A stretch of 64,000 nucleotides of DNA from CAVTRI01 sp963737075 (GTDB lineage: Bacteria; Actinomycetota; Acidimicrobiia; Acidimicrobiales; Palsa-688): contig CAVTRI010000001.1 of assembly GCA_963737075.1 (NCBI GenBank), positions 930,001-994,000 on the forward strand. The letters run 5' to 3'. Position 1 is the first letter of the stretch. Every line of letters starts with the position of its first letter. The notes under the pieces were generated by a model. It was not told the origin of the DNA. It made no database searches and saw nothing but the letters and a program-made list of their open reading frames with translations. Positions 50,943-59,887 of this stretch are shown here, piece after piece. Both the position numbers and the translations under genes were made by a program.

Positions 50943-52103
50943 CTAGAACCTGTTCTCGTTCGGCGGCGAGTCACCGCTGAGCAGATCTCGACGGACCTTG
51001 CCGATCGCTGTTCTGGGGAGCTCGTCGACCACAACCAGCTCCTTCGGGGCCGCGAATGCCGCCAGCCTGTCCCGGACGACGCCGCGCAGTTCCTCCAGCG
51101 TGGGCGCTGGCCGCCCGTTCGCCGGGACGACGAACGCCACGACCCGCTGGCCCCATTCGGGGTCCGGACGGCCGGCGATCGCCGCCTCAGCCACTCCCGG
51201 GTGCGAGCAGAGCAGGGCTTCGACGGGCTCGGGCCACACGTTCTCGCCACCGGTGATGATCAGATCCGTCATGCGGCCCTCGACATGCAGCCGGCCAAAT
51301 TCCCCGATCCACCCCCCGTCACCAGTCGCCAGCCACCCGTCGCCGTCGAGTGGGATGATGCCGTCGCGATAGGCGCGCAGGAGCATCGGCCCGCGGAGGT
51401 GGATCTCGCCGTCGCGGATGCGCACGTCGACCCCGTCCAAGGGGAGGCCGTCGTAGACCACGCCGCTGCCGGTCTCGGTCATCCCGTACGTCGTAACCAC
51501 GTTGGGCGGCAGGTCCGCCGGCGTGGCCGAGCCTCCGAGCACCACGGTTCGAAACCGCGCGGCGTCGACCCGGGAGAGTGCGGTAGGCACGAGCGATACG
51601 AGGACGTCGGGGCCTGACCGTTGTTGTACGGCGGTTGCGTCAAAGCCCGGCAGCACCTCCAGCGACGTGTCGGTCAGCAGCGCCCGGGTGACGACGGACA
51701 AGCCGCCGATATGGCTGAGGGGCAGGCAGGCCAGCCAGCGGTGCCGCGCCGGGTCGACTCCCAGGCGGGCGGAGATGGCGCGGGCAGATGCGGCGACGGC
51801 CTCGTGGGTCAGCACCACACCTTTGGGGCCGCCTGTCGTGCCGCTTGTCGCCACGACGACGGCATCGCCGGGCTCGACGGGAAGACCACCCGGAAGCCGT
51901 GCTTCACTGTCGGGGCGGAGGAGCCGCCCCGGCCGCAACGCGCGCAGGAGCGCTTCTTGGGCCGGCGCCGCGAGGCGCTGATCGAGTGCCAGCACCGCAT
52001 CTCCCCGGTCCCAGGCTCGCCGTAAGGCGTCAACGAACGCCGACCCGCCAGGCAGGTCGATTGCGATCAGCTCGGGCACGGGCAGTAGTTTGCCGACGGA
52101 CAT
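50943..52103 (-). CDS. menE: MenE, O-succinylbenzoate--CoA ligase
   Basis: Activates O-succinylbenzoate with CoA in menaquinone synthesis. 386 residues of the adenylate-forming family: SGTTGGPKG at 87-95, TTYGMTETGSG and TGDGGWIGEFG in order, and a C-terminal lid with the catalytic lysine in RTAIGKVRRD. ATG 52103 overlaps the divergent menA ATG in a CATG; GTG 52079 is an alternative that would free 22 bases between them. Shorter than MenE of many bacteria but all core motifs are present. Confidence 0.88.
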   Translation of the reverse strand: MSVGKLLPVPELIAIDLPGGSAFVDALRRAWDRGDAVLALDQRLAAPAQEALLRALRPGRLLRPDSEARLPGGLPVEPGDAVVVATSGTTGGPKGVVLTHEAVAASARAISARLGVDPARHRWLACLPLSHIGGLSVVTRALLTDTSLEVLPGFDATAVQQRSGPDVLVSLVPTALSRVDAARFRTVVLGGSATPADLPPNVVTTYGMTETGSGVVYDGLPLDGVDVRIRDGEIHLRGPMLLRAYRDGIIPLDGDGWLATGDGGWIGEFGRLHVEGRMTDLIITGGENVWPEPVEALLCSHPGVAEAAIAGRPDPEWGQRVVAFVVPANGRPAPTLEELRGVVRDRLAAFAAPKELVVVDELPRTAIGKVRRDLLSGDSPPNENRF

Positions 52104-52980
52104 GGGTGCTTCGGAACTTCACTGGCGACGCTGGGTGGCCGGCGCCCGTCCCCGCACCCTGCCTGCCTCGGCCGTGCCGGTGGCCGTGGGCACCGCGGTC
52201 GCCTCGGCCGAGGGCAGCGTCATCTGGTGGCGGGCCGTCGCGGCGCTGGTCGTCGCCGTCATGTTGCAGGTGGCGACCAACTACGCCAACGATTACAGCG
52301 ACGGCGTGCGGGGTACCGACGCCGGCCGAATCGGTCCGGTGCGGCTCGTCGCCTCCGGGCTCGCCTCACCCGCCGCCGTGAAGCGGGCAGCGCTGATGGC
52401 GTTCGCAGTGGCGGGGGCCGCCGGGCTGGCGCTGGCGGCGGTGGCGGGCTGGTGGCTGCTCGCCATCGGCGCCGCGTGCATGGCGGCCGGTTGGCTCTAC
52501 ACCGGCGGCCCTCGACCGTACGGGTACGCAGGGCTGGGAGAGCTGTTCGTGTTCGTGTTCTTCGGGCTGGTGGCCACGGCCGGTACTGCGTACGTCCAGC
52601 TCGGCCGCGTTACCGGGCTGGCGGTGCTCGCCGCAGTTCCCGTCGGGTTGCTCGCCGTGGGGCTGCTCGTCGTCAACAACCTGCGGGATGCAGCGGGCGA
52701 CGCCCGGGCTGGCAAACGCACGCTCGCCGTTCGGATCGGCGCTCCCGCCACCCGGCTGCTGTATGCCGGCTGCGTGCTGGTGCCGTTCGTCTTCGCGGTT
52801 GGTCTTTCCGTGAGCCGGCCCGCAGCGCTGTTGACCCTGATCGCGTTGCCCTTTGCCGTGGCGCCCGCACAGCGGGTGGTGCGGGGCGAGTCCGGGCGAG
52901 GTCTCGTCGAGGTGCTCGGCCAGACCGGCCGCCTGCAGCTGGTGTTCGGGGCGTTACTCACCGTCGGCCTCGCCTTGTGA
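52102..52980 (+). CDS. menA: MenA, DHNA octaprenyltransferase (UbiA family)
   Basis: Attaches the polyprenyl chain to 1,4-dihydroxy-2-naphthoate in the membrane. 292 residues with about eight hydrophobic segments and both Asp-rich motifs: NYANDYSDGVRGTD and NNLRDAAGDARAGKRTLAVRIG. ATG 52102 is listed; TTG 52090 is possible. It starts within the menE start codon on the other strand and ends 8 bases from the convergent menH. Confidence 0.92.
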   Translation: MGASELHWRRWVAGARPRTLPASAVPVAVGTAVASAEGSVIWWRAVAALVVAVMLQVATNYANDYSDGVRGTDAGRIGPVRLVASGLASPAAVKRAALMAFAVAGAAGLALAAVAGWWLLAIGAACMAAGWLYTGGPRPYGYAGLGELFVFVFFGLVATAGTAYVQLGRVTGLAVLAAVPVGLLAVGLLVVNNLRDAAGDARAGKRTLAVRIGAPATRLLYAGCVLVPFVFAVGLSVSRPAALLTLIALPFAVAPAQRVVRGESGRGLVEVLGQTGRLQLVFGALLTVGLAL

Positions 52981-52988
52981 GCGCCGCG

Positions 52989-53768
52989 TTAGTTGCCGGC
53001 AAGGAATGGGCCGACTGCCGCCCACACCTCCTCAGGGCGCTCCAGGTGACAGGCGTGGCCGGCGCCGTCGATGATCGCCAGCCGCGCGTTCCTGCCGATG
53101 CCGCTCGCCAGCCGTCCGGCGCGTTCCGAGTACCCCTCGTCTCGTGCGCCGGCGACGACCAGCACGGGCATGTTCAGTTCGTGCAGCCGCCCCCACAGCG
53201 GTTCCTGGGTGCCGGTGCCGGCCAGGCGCAAGCTGGAGGCCAGCCCGGCCGCGGTGGTGCCCAGCCGGGCGTCGACTGCGGCCGCGTCCTTCGGCAGGGT
53301 GGCGAACAACGCCCGCCTCAGCCACCAGCGGACGAAGGCCTCGACGCCGTCGCGTTCGATCTGCTCGGCCAGCCGCTCGTCGGACGCCCGGCGCGCCGCG
53401 CGCTCGTGTTCGGTGTCGAGACCGGCCGTGGCGCTGATCAGGACCAGTCGTGCCACCGCCTGCGGCCGGCACAGTGCCGCGTGCAGCGCGAACCGGCCGC
53501 CCATCGAGTAGCCCAACACGGCTGCCGGCCCCTCGGCGGTGTCGGCCACGAGCCCGCCGCCCAGCCAGAGGTCGGCGCGGATGTCGGCCGACCGGCCGTG
53601 GCCGGGAGCGTCGACCGCCAGGACTTCGTGCGACCGGCCCAGCAGTTCGCCGAAGCGCCCCCAGGCCCCGGAAGACTGCGTGAACCCGTGCACGGCGACA
53701 ACTGGCATTCCCGCCCGGTGATCGCCCCAACGCGACACGTACAAGCCAGTCGCAGAGGGCGGGGGCAC
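52989..53768 (-). CDS. menH: MenH-like alpha/beta hydrolase (SHCHC synthase)
   Basis: 259-residue alpha/beta hydrolase with the oxyanion loop VHGFTQSSGAWG (27-38), nucleophile elbow GYSMGG (Ser88) and C-terminal GHACHLERP (catalytic His). This pattern and the position next to menD, menE and menA suggest 2-succinyl-6-hydroxy-2,4-cyclohexadiene-1-carboxylate synthase. GTG 53768 is chosen with AGGA upstream; the frame extension beyond it has no family similarity. Confidence 0.83.
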   Translation of the reverse strand: MPPPSATGLYVSRWGDHRAGMPVVAVHGFTQSSGAWGRFGELLGRSHEVLAVDAPGHGRSADIRADLWLGGGLVADTAEGPAAVLGYSMGGRFALHAALCRPQAVARLVLISATAGLDTEHERAARRASDERLAEQIERDGVEAFVRWWLRRALFATLPKDAAAVDARLGTTAAGLASSLRLAGTGTQEPLWGRLHELNMPVLVVAGARDEGYSERAGRLASGIGRNARLAIIDGAGHACHLERPEEVWAAVGPFLAGN

Positions 53769-53979
53769 GGACCGATCCTGGCACAGCGCCTCTGGCCCGC
53801 TGGAGCGAACGCGTGACGCTTCAGCGCACCGTTGTTGAAGCCACCGGCCGCACATGGTGCGCCGGACCGTCAATGGGTCGACCATGTATCGCGCCACGCC
53901 GCCACCGGGATCGCTTTTCGCGCCACTTGCCGGACACGCTGACGATCTGCCGCGCCAGTTGCGGCCGGCGAAGCGCCAC

Positions 53980-55707
53980 ATGGCGCGTTCGAGCCGCGTG
54001 ACGGCCGCTGACATACAGGCGGGGTTTTGCACCACCCTCGTCGACGAGTGGGCGCGAGCCGGAGTGACGGACGCGGTGGTGGCGCCCGGGTCCCGCTCCA
54101 CGCCGCTGGTGACGGCGCTCGCTGCGGACGAACGCATCCGGGTCCACGTGGTGCTCGACGAACGCTCGGCCGGGTTCGTGGCTTTAGGCATCGGCCTCGC
54201 TACCGGCCGTCCGGCTCCTGTCGTCACCACGAGCGGCACGGCGGCCGTCGAGCTGCACCCGGCGGTGGTGGAAGCCGACCAGGCCGGCGTGCCGCTGCTG
54301 GCCGTGACCGCCGACCGCCCGCCGGAGCTTCACCACGTGGGCGCGGCCCAGACCATCGAGCAAGACGGCATGTTCGGGGGCACGCTCCGCTGGGCCGTCT
54401 CGCCCGGGGTGCCCGAGGCGGGCGCTGCGGGGTCGTGGCGGTCCCTGGGGTCCCGGGCCGTGGCCGAGTCCTGCACATCACGACGCGGTCCTGTTCACCT
54501 CAACCTTGCCTTCCGCGAGCCGCTGCTGGGCGACCCTGCCGGTTGGGTTCCGGCCGGTCGGCCCGGGGGACGCCCTTGGCACGCCTCCTCGTCGGTCGCC
54601 CCTGCCGTGGTGGCCGGCCCGCTGGTGGACACGCTGGCCGCGTCCGCAGGTAGCCGGGGCGTGATCGTGGCCGGCAATGGCGCCGGCGACCCCATCGCGG
54701 TGCTCGCGCTGGCCCGGGCGCTCGGCTGGCCGGTGCTGGCCGATCCGCGCTCGGGTTGCCGCCAGCCCGACCCGATGGTCGTTGCCGCAGCCGACGCCCT
54801 GCTGCGTTCGCCACCGGTCGCCGGGTGGCGCCCCGACATCGTGCTGCACATGGGCCGGCCCTGGGCGTCCAAGGTCGTGGGCCAGTGGCTGGCTGGCGGC
54901 GGCGACGTTCTTCACGTGCTTGTCGACCCCGAGCGCGCCTGGACCGACCCGGACCGCATCGCAGGCCTGGTTACGGACGCAGAATCCGACGGCCCTCGCG
55001 GCATCGGTGGTTAACGCCGTCGGCGAGGAGACGAAGGTGACGGCGTGGATGGAGCACTGGACGGCCGCCGAGGCTGCCGCTCAAGCCGCGATCGACGACG
55101 CTCTGGCCTCCGAGTCCGGCGTGACGGAGGCGGGCCTGGCCCGGGCGCTGGTGTGTACCCTTCCGGACGGAGCGACGCTGGTGGCGTCGTCGTCCATGCC
55201 GGTGCGGGACGTCGAGTGGTACGCCCCGGCGCGAAGGGGACTGCGCATCGTCGCCAACCGGGGTGCCAACGGAATCGATGGCGTCGTGTCCACCACCTTG
55301 GGCGTTGCCCTCGGCACTGGCCCGACCGTGGGGCTCCTCGGGGATCTGGCGTTCCTGCACGACGCCGGGGCGCTCCTGTGGAGTTGCGACCGGCCGGTCG
55401 ACTGCACATTGGTCGTGGTCGACAACAACGGCGGCGGGATCTCTCGTTCTTGCCCCAGGCGACGGCCTTGCCGGCACGCCGTTTCGAGCGGTACTGGGGG
55501 ACTCCGCACGGGCTGGACATCGGGGCGGTCGCCGCGGCCTACGGCATCCCGACCGCGCGGCTCACCAATCTCGACGAGCTGCGGTCGGCCCTGTCGGTGG
55601 CTGCGAAGGGGATGCAGGTGGTGGTCGCCCGCACCGACCGCGAGGCCAACGTGGCCGCCCATGACCGGCTGAACGCGGCGGTAGCCCGAGCCATCGCGAA
55701 GCTGTGA
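53980..55707 (+). pseudogene. menD: MenD (SEPHCHC synthase) with two cancelling frame breaks
   Basis: ThDP-dependent condensation of isochorismate and 2-oxoglutarate. ATG 53980 starts a clear MenD: APGSRSTPL (36-43) and the catalytic Glu in DERSAGF (E61). Near 54990-54992 an extra G shifts the frame (stop at 55014), while similarity continues in the +1 frame (ALAASVVNAV... to VVVDNNGGGI); near 55441 a missing T shifts back and SFLPQATALPARRFE follows in the original frame to 55707. About 450 bases are out of frame. Every domain is otherwise present. Confidence 0.85.
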
Positions 55708-55732
55708 CGGGGCTCGACCGCCCTCGGAGAGG

Positions 55733-56968
55733 CTACGGCCGAACGAGCGCCGCCAGCAGGGCCTGAAGCTTGAGCTGCGTTTCGGCGAGCTCGGCGTTCG
55801 GGTCCGAATCGGCGACGATGCCGCCGCCTGCGTAGAGCCGCGCGTGGGTGCCGTGGACGTCCGCACTGCGGATACCGACGGCCCACGCCCCGTCCCCCTT
55901 GGCGTCCATCCAACCCACCGGTCCCGCGTACCGGCCCCGATCGAACCCCTCAACCGCCTGGAGATAGGCGACCGCCTCGTCCGTGGGCCATCCGCCGACG
56001 GCGGGCGTCGGATGCACCCTGGCTACCAGCTCCAAGGCGTTCGGAACGGCGGACTCTTCACGAGCCATCCGGCCTGTGATCAGCGTGCCGAGATGCGACA
56101 CGTTGCGGAGCCCCACCACGTCAGGCGTTTCAGGCACCGTGAGAACCGGGCACACGTCGCGCAGCGCCTTCGCCACGGCATCGACGACCAGCTGGTGCTC
56201 CCACCGTTCCTTCGGGGAGTTGAGCAGGCCTGCCACGAGCGCGTCGTCGGCGACGGCATCCCCGCTGCGGGCGACCGTCCCGGCCAGCGGGTGGGACGCC
56301 ACCTCAGTGCCCTCGCTACGGATGAGCAGCTCGGGACTAGCGCCCACGAACCCGTCGATCGAAAACACCATGCACGTGGGGTACAGCGAGCGCAGCCGTT
56401 CGAGAATCTCGGCGACGACGAATGGACGGTTCCCGGTGACATCGACGCAGCGCGCGAGGACCACCTTCTCCAGGGCGCCCGACCGCACATGAGCGACGGC
56501 CTCTGTCAGTACGCGGCGCCACTCTTTATGCGGCCGGGCCGACACGAGGGTGAACCGGTCGGGGCCCTCCCCAGGAGCGCCCTCGTCGGGGCCGCGGGCG
56601 GTGTCGGAAGGCGCCACGACCGTCTCCCACGCGTGGCCATCCCGTATCCCAACCACCCGTGCTGGCACCACGAGCGAGGCGGGCGCCGAACGATCGAACG
56701 GCAGAGCACCGAACACCACCGGGCCGCAGCCGGGCAGGCCGACCTCGTCGTGGGAGGGGATGCTCCCCAGTCGGGCCATCACAGAGGGGACGCAGGATTC
56801 GTCAGCCAGGCCGCCGGGAAGCTCGAGGCGGATCGCCTCGCCCACACCGGCCATGCCGTTGCGCCCGTCGACCCAGACCACTCCGTCCTCGCCCGCCATC
56901 GACAAGAGGTTGACCTCGCCTGCGGGGATGGCCCGGGTCGACGCCACCAGGCCGTCCGTGCGCATCAT
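55733..56968 (-). CDS. menF: MenF, isochorismate synthase
   Basis: 411-residue chorismate-binding enzyme that turns chorismate to isochorismate for menaquinone. The C-terminal catalytic core shows VVLARCVDV, FVGASPELLIRSEG, SHPLAGTVARSGD, LNSPKERWEHQLVVDAV, HPTPAVGGWP and YAGPVGWMDAKGDG, the usual order in MenF/EntC/DhbC. Its ATG overlaps the menG stop (ATGA). Operon menG-menF behind maoC. Isochorismate for siderophores would be possible but the neighbourhood favours menaquinone. Confidence 0.93.
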   Translation of the reverse strand: MMRTDGLVASTRAIPAGEVNLLSMAGEDGVVWVDGRNGMAGVGEAIRLELPGGLADESCVPSVMARLGSIPSHDEVGLPGCGPVVFGALPFDRSAPASLVVPARVVGIRDGHAWETVVAPSDTARGPDEGAPGEGPDRFTLVSARPHKEWRRVLTEAVAHVRSGALEKVVLARCVDVTGNRPFVVAEILERLRSLYPTCMVFSIDGFVGASPELLIRSEGTEVASHPLAGTVARSGDAVADDALVAGLLNSPKERWEHQLVVDAVAKALRDVCPVLTVPETPDVVGLRNVSHLGTLITGRMAREESAVPNALELVARVHPTPAVGGWPTDEAVAYLQAVEGFDRGRYAGPVGWMDAKGDGAWAVGIRSADVHGTHARLYAGGGIVADSDPNAELAETQLKLQALLAALVRP

Positions 56969-57657
56969 GACACGCCCCTGGTCGCCGTCATGAGCTGGGT
57001 CAGCCCTCCGCTCAACAGCCGCCGCTCGACGGCCTCGAACCCAGCAGTACGCAACGCGTCGAGCATCGCCCCGACCGGCGGGAGATAGGCGACGGACTCG
57101 GGCAGATAGCGGTAAGCGGCGGGATCGGAGAGCACGGCCCCGATGCGCGGCACCACGTGCTCGAAGTACACCCGGTGCCCGGCGCGCAGGAGGGGGTTCG
57201 ACGGTTGGGCCACGTCCAGCAGCGCGATGCGACCGCCCGGGCGCACGACCCGGGCCAGCTCCGAGAACAGTGCGCTCAGATCGGCGACGTTTCGAAGCGC
57301 GAAGCCGCTCACGGCGCCGTCGAGGACCCCGCCGGCGACCGGCAGTCTCAGGGCATCAGCCTGCACCAGCGGCGCCGACACGTGCGCGTGCGCCAGCATC
57401 CCCGGCGACAGGTCGACGCCGACCGGCGAATACCCGGCCACGGACAGCTCTCGGCAGAGATCGCCGGTGCCGCACGCCACGTCGAGGACCCGCGCACCGG
57501 GGGAGAGCGTCAGCGTGCGGATCGCCGTCCGCCGCCACCCCCTGTCCAGGCCGACGGTCATGAGCCGGTTGAGCAGGTCATAGCGAGGGGCGATGGTGTC
57601 GAACATGGCCCGCACCGCGCGGACCTTCTCCTCCCCCTGAGGGAGCGGGGAGCTCAC
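56965..57657 (-). CDS. menG: MenG/UbiE, demethylmenaquinone methyltransferase
   Basis: Last step of menaquinone synthesis. 230 residues with the UbiE start FDTIAPRYDLLNRLMTVGLDRGWRR, SAM loop VLDVACGTGDL and FALRNVADL. GTG 57657 overlaps the maoC stop (GTGA) and is preferred to the longer frame. Overlaps menF by 4 bases. Confidence 0.93.
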   Translation of the reverse strand: MSSPLPQGEEKVRAVRAMFDTIAPRYDLLNRLMTVGLDRGWRRTAIRTLTLSPGARVLDVACGTGDLCRELSVAGYSPVGVDLSPGMLAHAHVSAPLVQADALRLPVAGGVLDGAVSGFALRNVADLSALFSELARVVRPGGRIALLDVAQPSNPLLRAGHRVYFEHVVPRIGAVLSDPAAYRYLPESVAYLPPVGAMLDALRTAGFEAVERRLLSGGLTQLMTATRGVS

Positions 57658-58109
57658 GCGTAATAGCGAAAGAGGATCTCGGCTACGCACGATGGCTTCG
57701 TCGAGCCCTCGGTCTCGAGCGTGCCTTCAAACGTCGCCTGCACGCCACCGGAGACCTCTTCCAGCGTGAGGAGCTTCACCCCCAAACGAAGCTTGGACCC
57801 GACCGGAACCGGCGCAGGGAAGCGAAGCTTGTTGAGTCCGTAGTTGACGCCCATCGCCATGCCTTCGACGATGAAGACCTCGCCGATCAACCACGGCACC
57901 AACGACAGGGTCAGATACCCGTGGGCGATCGGGCCCCCAAACGGCCCCGCCTTGGCCCGCTCGACGTCAACATGGATCCACTGGTGGTCGCCCGTGGCGT
58001 CGGCGAACGCGTTGACCCGCTCCTGGGTGATCTCATGCCAGTCGCTGTAGCCCAGGTGCTGGCCGACCTGGTCTTTCAGGCCGTGGATGCCGTCGATAGT
58101 CGTGGTCAT
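57654..58109 (-). CDS. MaoC-family (R)-specific enoyl-CoA hydratase
   Basis: 151-residue single hot-dog domain. The hydratase motif is visible as FADATGDHQWIHVD (Asp and His) and FGGPIAHGYLTLSL. Similar to mycobacterial MaoC-like hydratases acting on medium or long-chain enoyl-CoA. ATG 58109 has a leaderless -10 box 7 bases upstream. First gene of an operon with menG and menF, an odd partnership whose meaning is not clear. Confidence 0.88.
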   Translation of the reverse strand: MTTTIDGIHGLKDQVGQHLGYSDWHEITQERVNAFADATGDHQWIHVDVERAKAGPFGGPIAHGYLTLSLVPWLIGEVFIVEGMAMGVNYGLNKLRFPAPVPVGSKLRLGVKLLTLEEVSGGVQATFEGTLETEGSTKPSCVAEILFRYYA

Positions 58110-58116
58110 GGGCGCG

Positions 58117-58122
58117 ACGCTA
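58117..58122 (-). promoter_or_regulatory. Leaderless -10 box of the maoC-menG-menF operon
   Basis: Minus-strand TAGCGT is followed by 7 bases and ATG 58109; no ribosome binding site. Confidence 0.55.
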
Positions 58123-58135
58123 GCGGCCCCGCGGG

Positions 58136-58477
58136 TTACTTGAACCAGACGCGGCGGTACTCGCGGCTCTGCGGATGCAGCAGCAAGCCGACCAGCGCAG
58201 CCCAGAAGATCAGGCTCAACACGGCCGAGAACGAGAAGTAGAGGATCGTGAAGCCGAGACCAACCAGGGCCGCCGCCACTCCGAGCCAGTAACCAAGCTT
58301 CTTCTCGTTGGCGATGCCCCATGCGCTGGCCACCTCGGCCACGACGACAATCGTCCCCACCGGGAACACGAGTAGCTCGAGAGTCAGCACCCCGAGGGCG
58401 GCGTTGATGTACAGCAACAGGGTCGCCATGACGAGCGTCTGCGGCTGGGTGCGGTCGAGCCAGCGGTGAGTGGCCAT
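58136..58477 (-). CDS. Small four-helix membrane protein
   Basis: 113 residues with four hydrophobic segments (about 17-36, 40-56, 62-82, 86-102) and a basic C-terminus. No family recognised with confidence. ATG 58477 lies 4 bases after the rlmN stop on the same strand, so it is probably cotranscribed with rlmN from the leaderless promoter at 59517. Confidence 0.6.
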   Translation of the reverse strand: MATHRWLDRTQPQTLVMATLLLYINAALGVLTLELLVFPVGTIVVVAEVASAWGIANEKKLGYWLGVAAALVGLGFTILYFSFSAVLSLIFWAALVGLLLHPQSREYRRVWFK

Positions 58478-58481
58478 GCGT

Positions 58482-59510
58482 TCAGTCTGGCATCCCGGCA
58501 GCGCGAAACCGCCGCGCGGCGAGCTGCCCGCACGCGGCGTCGATGTCGGTGCCCCGATTCCGGCGCACCGTGGCGTTGACCCCCCGTTCGACGAGCGCGG
58601 CGTGAAACGCTCGAACCGCAGGCCGGCTGCTGCCGCGCACGGGGTAGCCCGGCGTCGGGTTCAGCGGGATGAGGTTGACGTGAGCGCCGAACGGCAGGGC
58701 GGCCGCCGCGAGCTCGGTGGCGTCGACGTCGCGGTCGTTGACCCCGGCGATCAGGGCCCACTCGAAGCTCAGTCGTCTGCCCTTGGCCCGGACGTACTCG
58801 GCACACGCCTCGAGCAGGACCTCCAGCGGGTAGCGACGGTTGATCGGCACCAGGCGATCCCGAAGGTCGTCGTTGGCGGCGTGCAGGGACACGGCCAAAT
58901 TGACCGGCAGCGCTTCGACAGCCAGCCGGCGAATGCCCGTCACGATCCCGACCGTCGAGAGGGTGAGGTGGCGGGCCGACAGCCCCATCTCGCCGTGCAG
59001 GCGCTCGACGGCCGACCACACCTGGTCGTAGTTGGCCAACGGCTCACCCATGCCCATGAACACGACGTTGCTGACTCTCCGCGGGGCGGCCGCCCGGCGC
59101 GCCTCGGCCACCTGCTCCACGATCTCGCCTGCGGTCAGGTGCCGCCGGAACCCTGCCTGCCCGGTGGCGCAAAACTGGCAGCCCATCGCGCACCCCGCCT
59201 GGCTGGACACGCAGACCGTCGCCCGGGCGGGGTAGAGCATGAGGACCGTTTCGATCTGCGCGCCGTCATGCAGCTGCCACAGCCACTTGACGGTCTGGCG
59301 GTCGGCGGATCGCGAACGGTCCAGCTCTCGCAGCGCCGGGGCGAGCGCGGCATCGAGGCGTTCGCGGAGGCCGGCGGGCAGGTCTGTCAGCTCGCCCGGC
59401 CGCCGGGCCAGCGTGTGCAGCCCGCGCCAGACCTGGCGGGCGCGGTAGGGCGGCTCACCGTCGAGCAACGCCGCGAGCTGTTCGCGGTCGAGGTCGTACG
59501 GCCCGGGCAC
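58482..59510 (-). CDS. rlmN: RlmN, dual-specificity rRNA/tRNA adenine-C2 methyltransferase
   Basis: Radical SAM enzyme that methylates C2 of A2503 in 23S rRNA and A37 in some tRNAs. The CxxxCxxC cluster motif is CAMGCQFC (C107, C111, C114), GEPLANYD lies downstream and the methyl-carrying cysteine is probably that in DAACGQL near the C-terminus. 342 residues, usual length. GTG 59510 is 6 bases behind a TACCCT -10 box. Confidence 0.94.
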   Translation of the reverse strand: MPGPYDLDREQLAALLDGEPPYRARQVWRGLHTLARRPGELTDLPAGLRERLDAALAPALRELDRSRSADRQTVKWLWQLHDGAQIETVLMLYPARATVCVSSQAGCAMGCQFCATGQAGFRRHLTAGEIVEQVAEARRAAAPRRVSNVVFMGMGEPLANYDQVWSAVERLHGEMGLSARHLTLSTVGIVTGIRRLAVEALPVNLAVSLHAANDDLRDRLVPINRRYPLEVLLEACAEYVRAKGRRLSFEWALIAGVNDRDVDATELAAAALPFGAHVNLIPLNPTPGYPVRGSSRPAVRAFHAALVERGVNATVRRNRGTDIDAACGQLAARRFRAAGMPD

Positions 59511-59516
59511 CGCTCC

Positions 59517-59522
59517 AGGGTA
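59517..59522 (-). promoter_or_regulatory. Leaderless -10 box of rlmN
   Basis: Minus-strand TACCCT is followed by 6 bases and GTG 59510. Confidence 0.55.
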
Positions 59523-59543
59523 AGGGGGCGGGGGGCTGTCCCG

Positions 59544-59852
59544 TTATGCCGCCGGGCGCTGGTCGCGGACCGGCTCGGGTGGGCGGCGGGCTTGCCGCTT
59601 CTTGCGGAACGCGAGAAAGGCCTGACCGAGGATGGCGCCGAGCACCAGGCTGACGAGGAATCCGACCCAGAGCCGGGAGTGCACGGTGAAGAAAATGAAG
59701 TGGATCCGAACCTTCTCGTTGTTCTCGACGATGAAGATGATCGCAAGGACGAGGGCCACGAGCCCCGCGGCGATCTGCGTGCGTCTCGCCTTCAGTGATC
59801 GAGAGGCGGGCACCCTCTCGGCCCGGCGCCGTCCGTCAGCAATTTCCGCCAT
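59544..59852 (-). CDS. LapA-domain (DUF1049) membrane protein
   Basis: 102 residues with two membrane segments (about 28-46 and 60-82) separated by NNEKVRIHFIFFTVHS and a basic Lys/Arg tail, the layout of LapA/DUF1049 lipopolysaccharide-assembly-like proteins, which in actinobacteria have no LPS to assemble. ATG 59852 is chosen for its AAGGAG ribosome binding site 8 bases upstream. It lies inside a longer open frame that upstream is the mshD region. Confidence 0.75.
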   Translation of the reverse strand: MAEIADGRRRAERVPASRSLKARRTQIAAGLVALVLAIIFIVENNEKVRIHFIFFTVHSRLWVGFLVSLVLGAILGQAFLAFRKKRQARRPPEPVRDQRPAA

Positions 59853-59887
59853 CGATCGCTCCTTGTTCTGTAGAGAGCATACGCCTC

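Noticed and set aside
53854..53979. N-terminal extension of MenD from 53854
   Set aside because: No similarity to MenD before residue ~5 of the 53980 start; the upstream part is Pro/Arg-rich shadow sequence.
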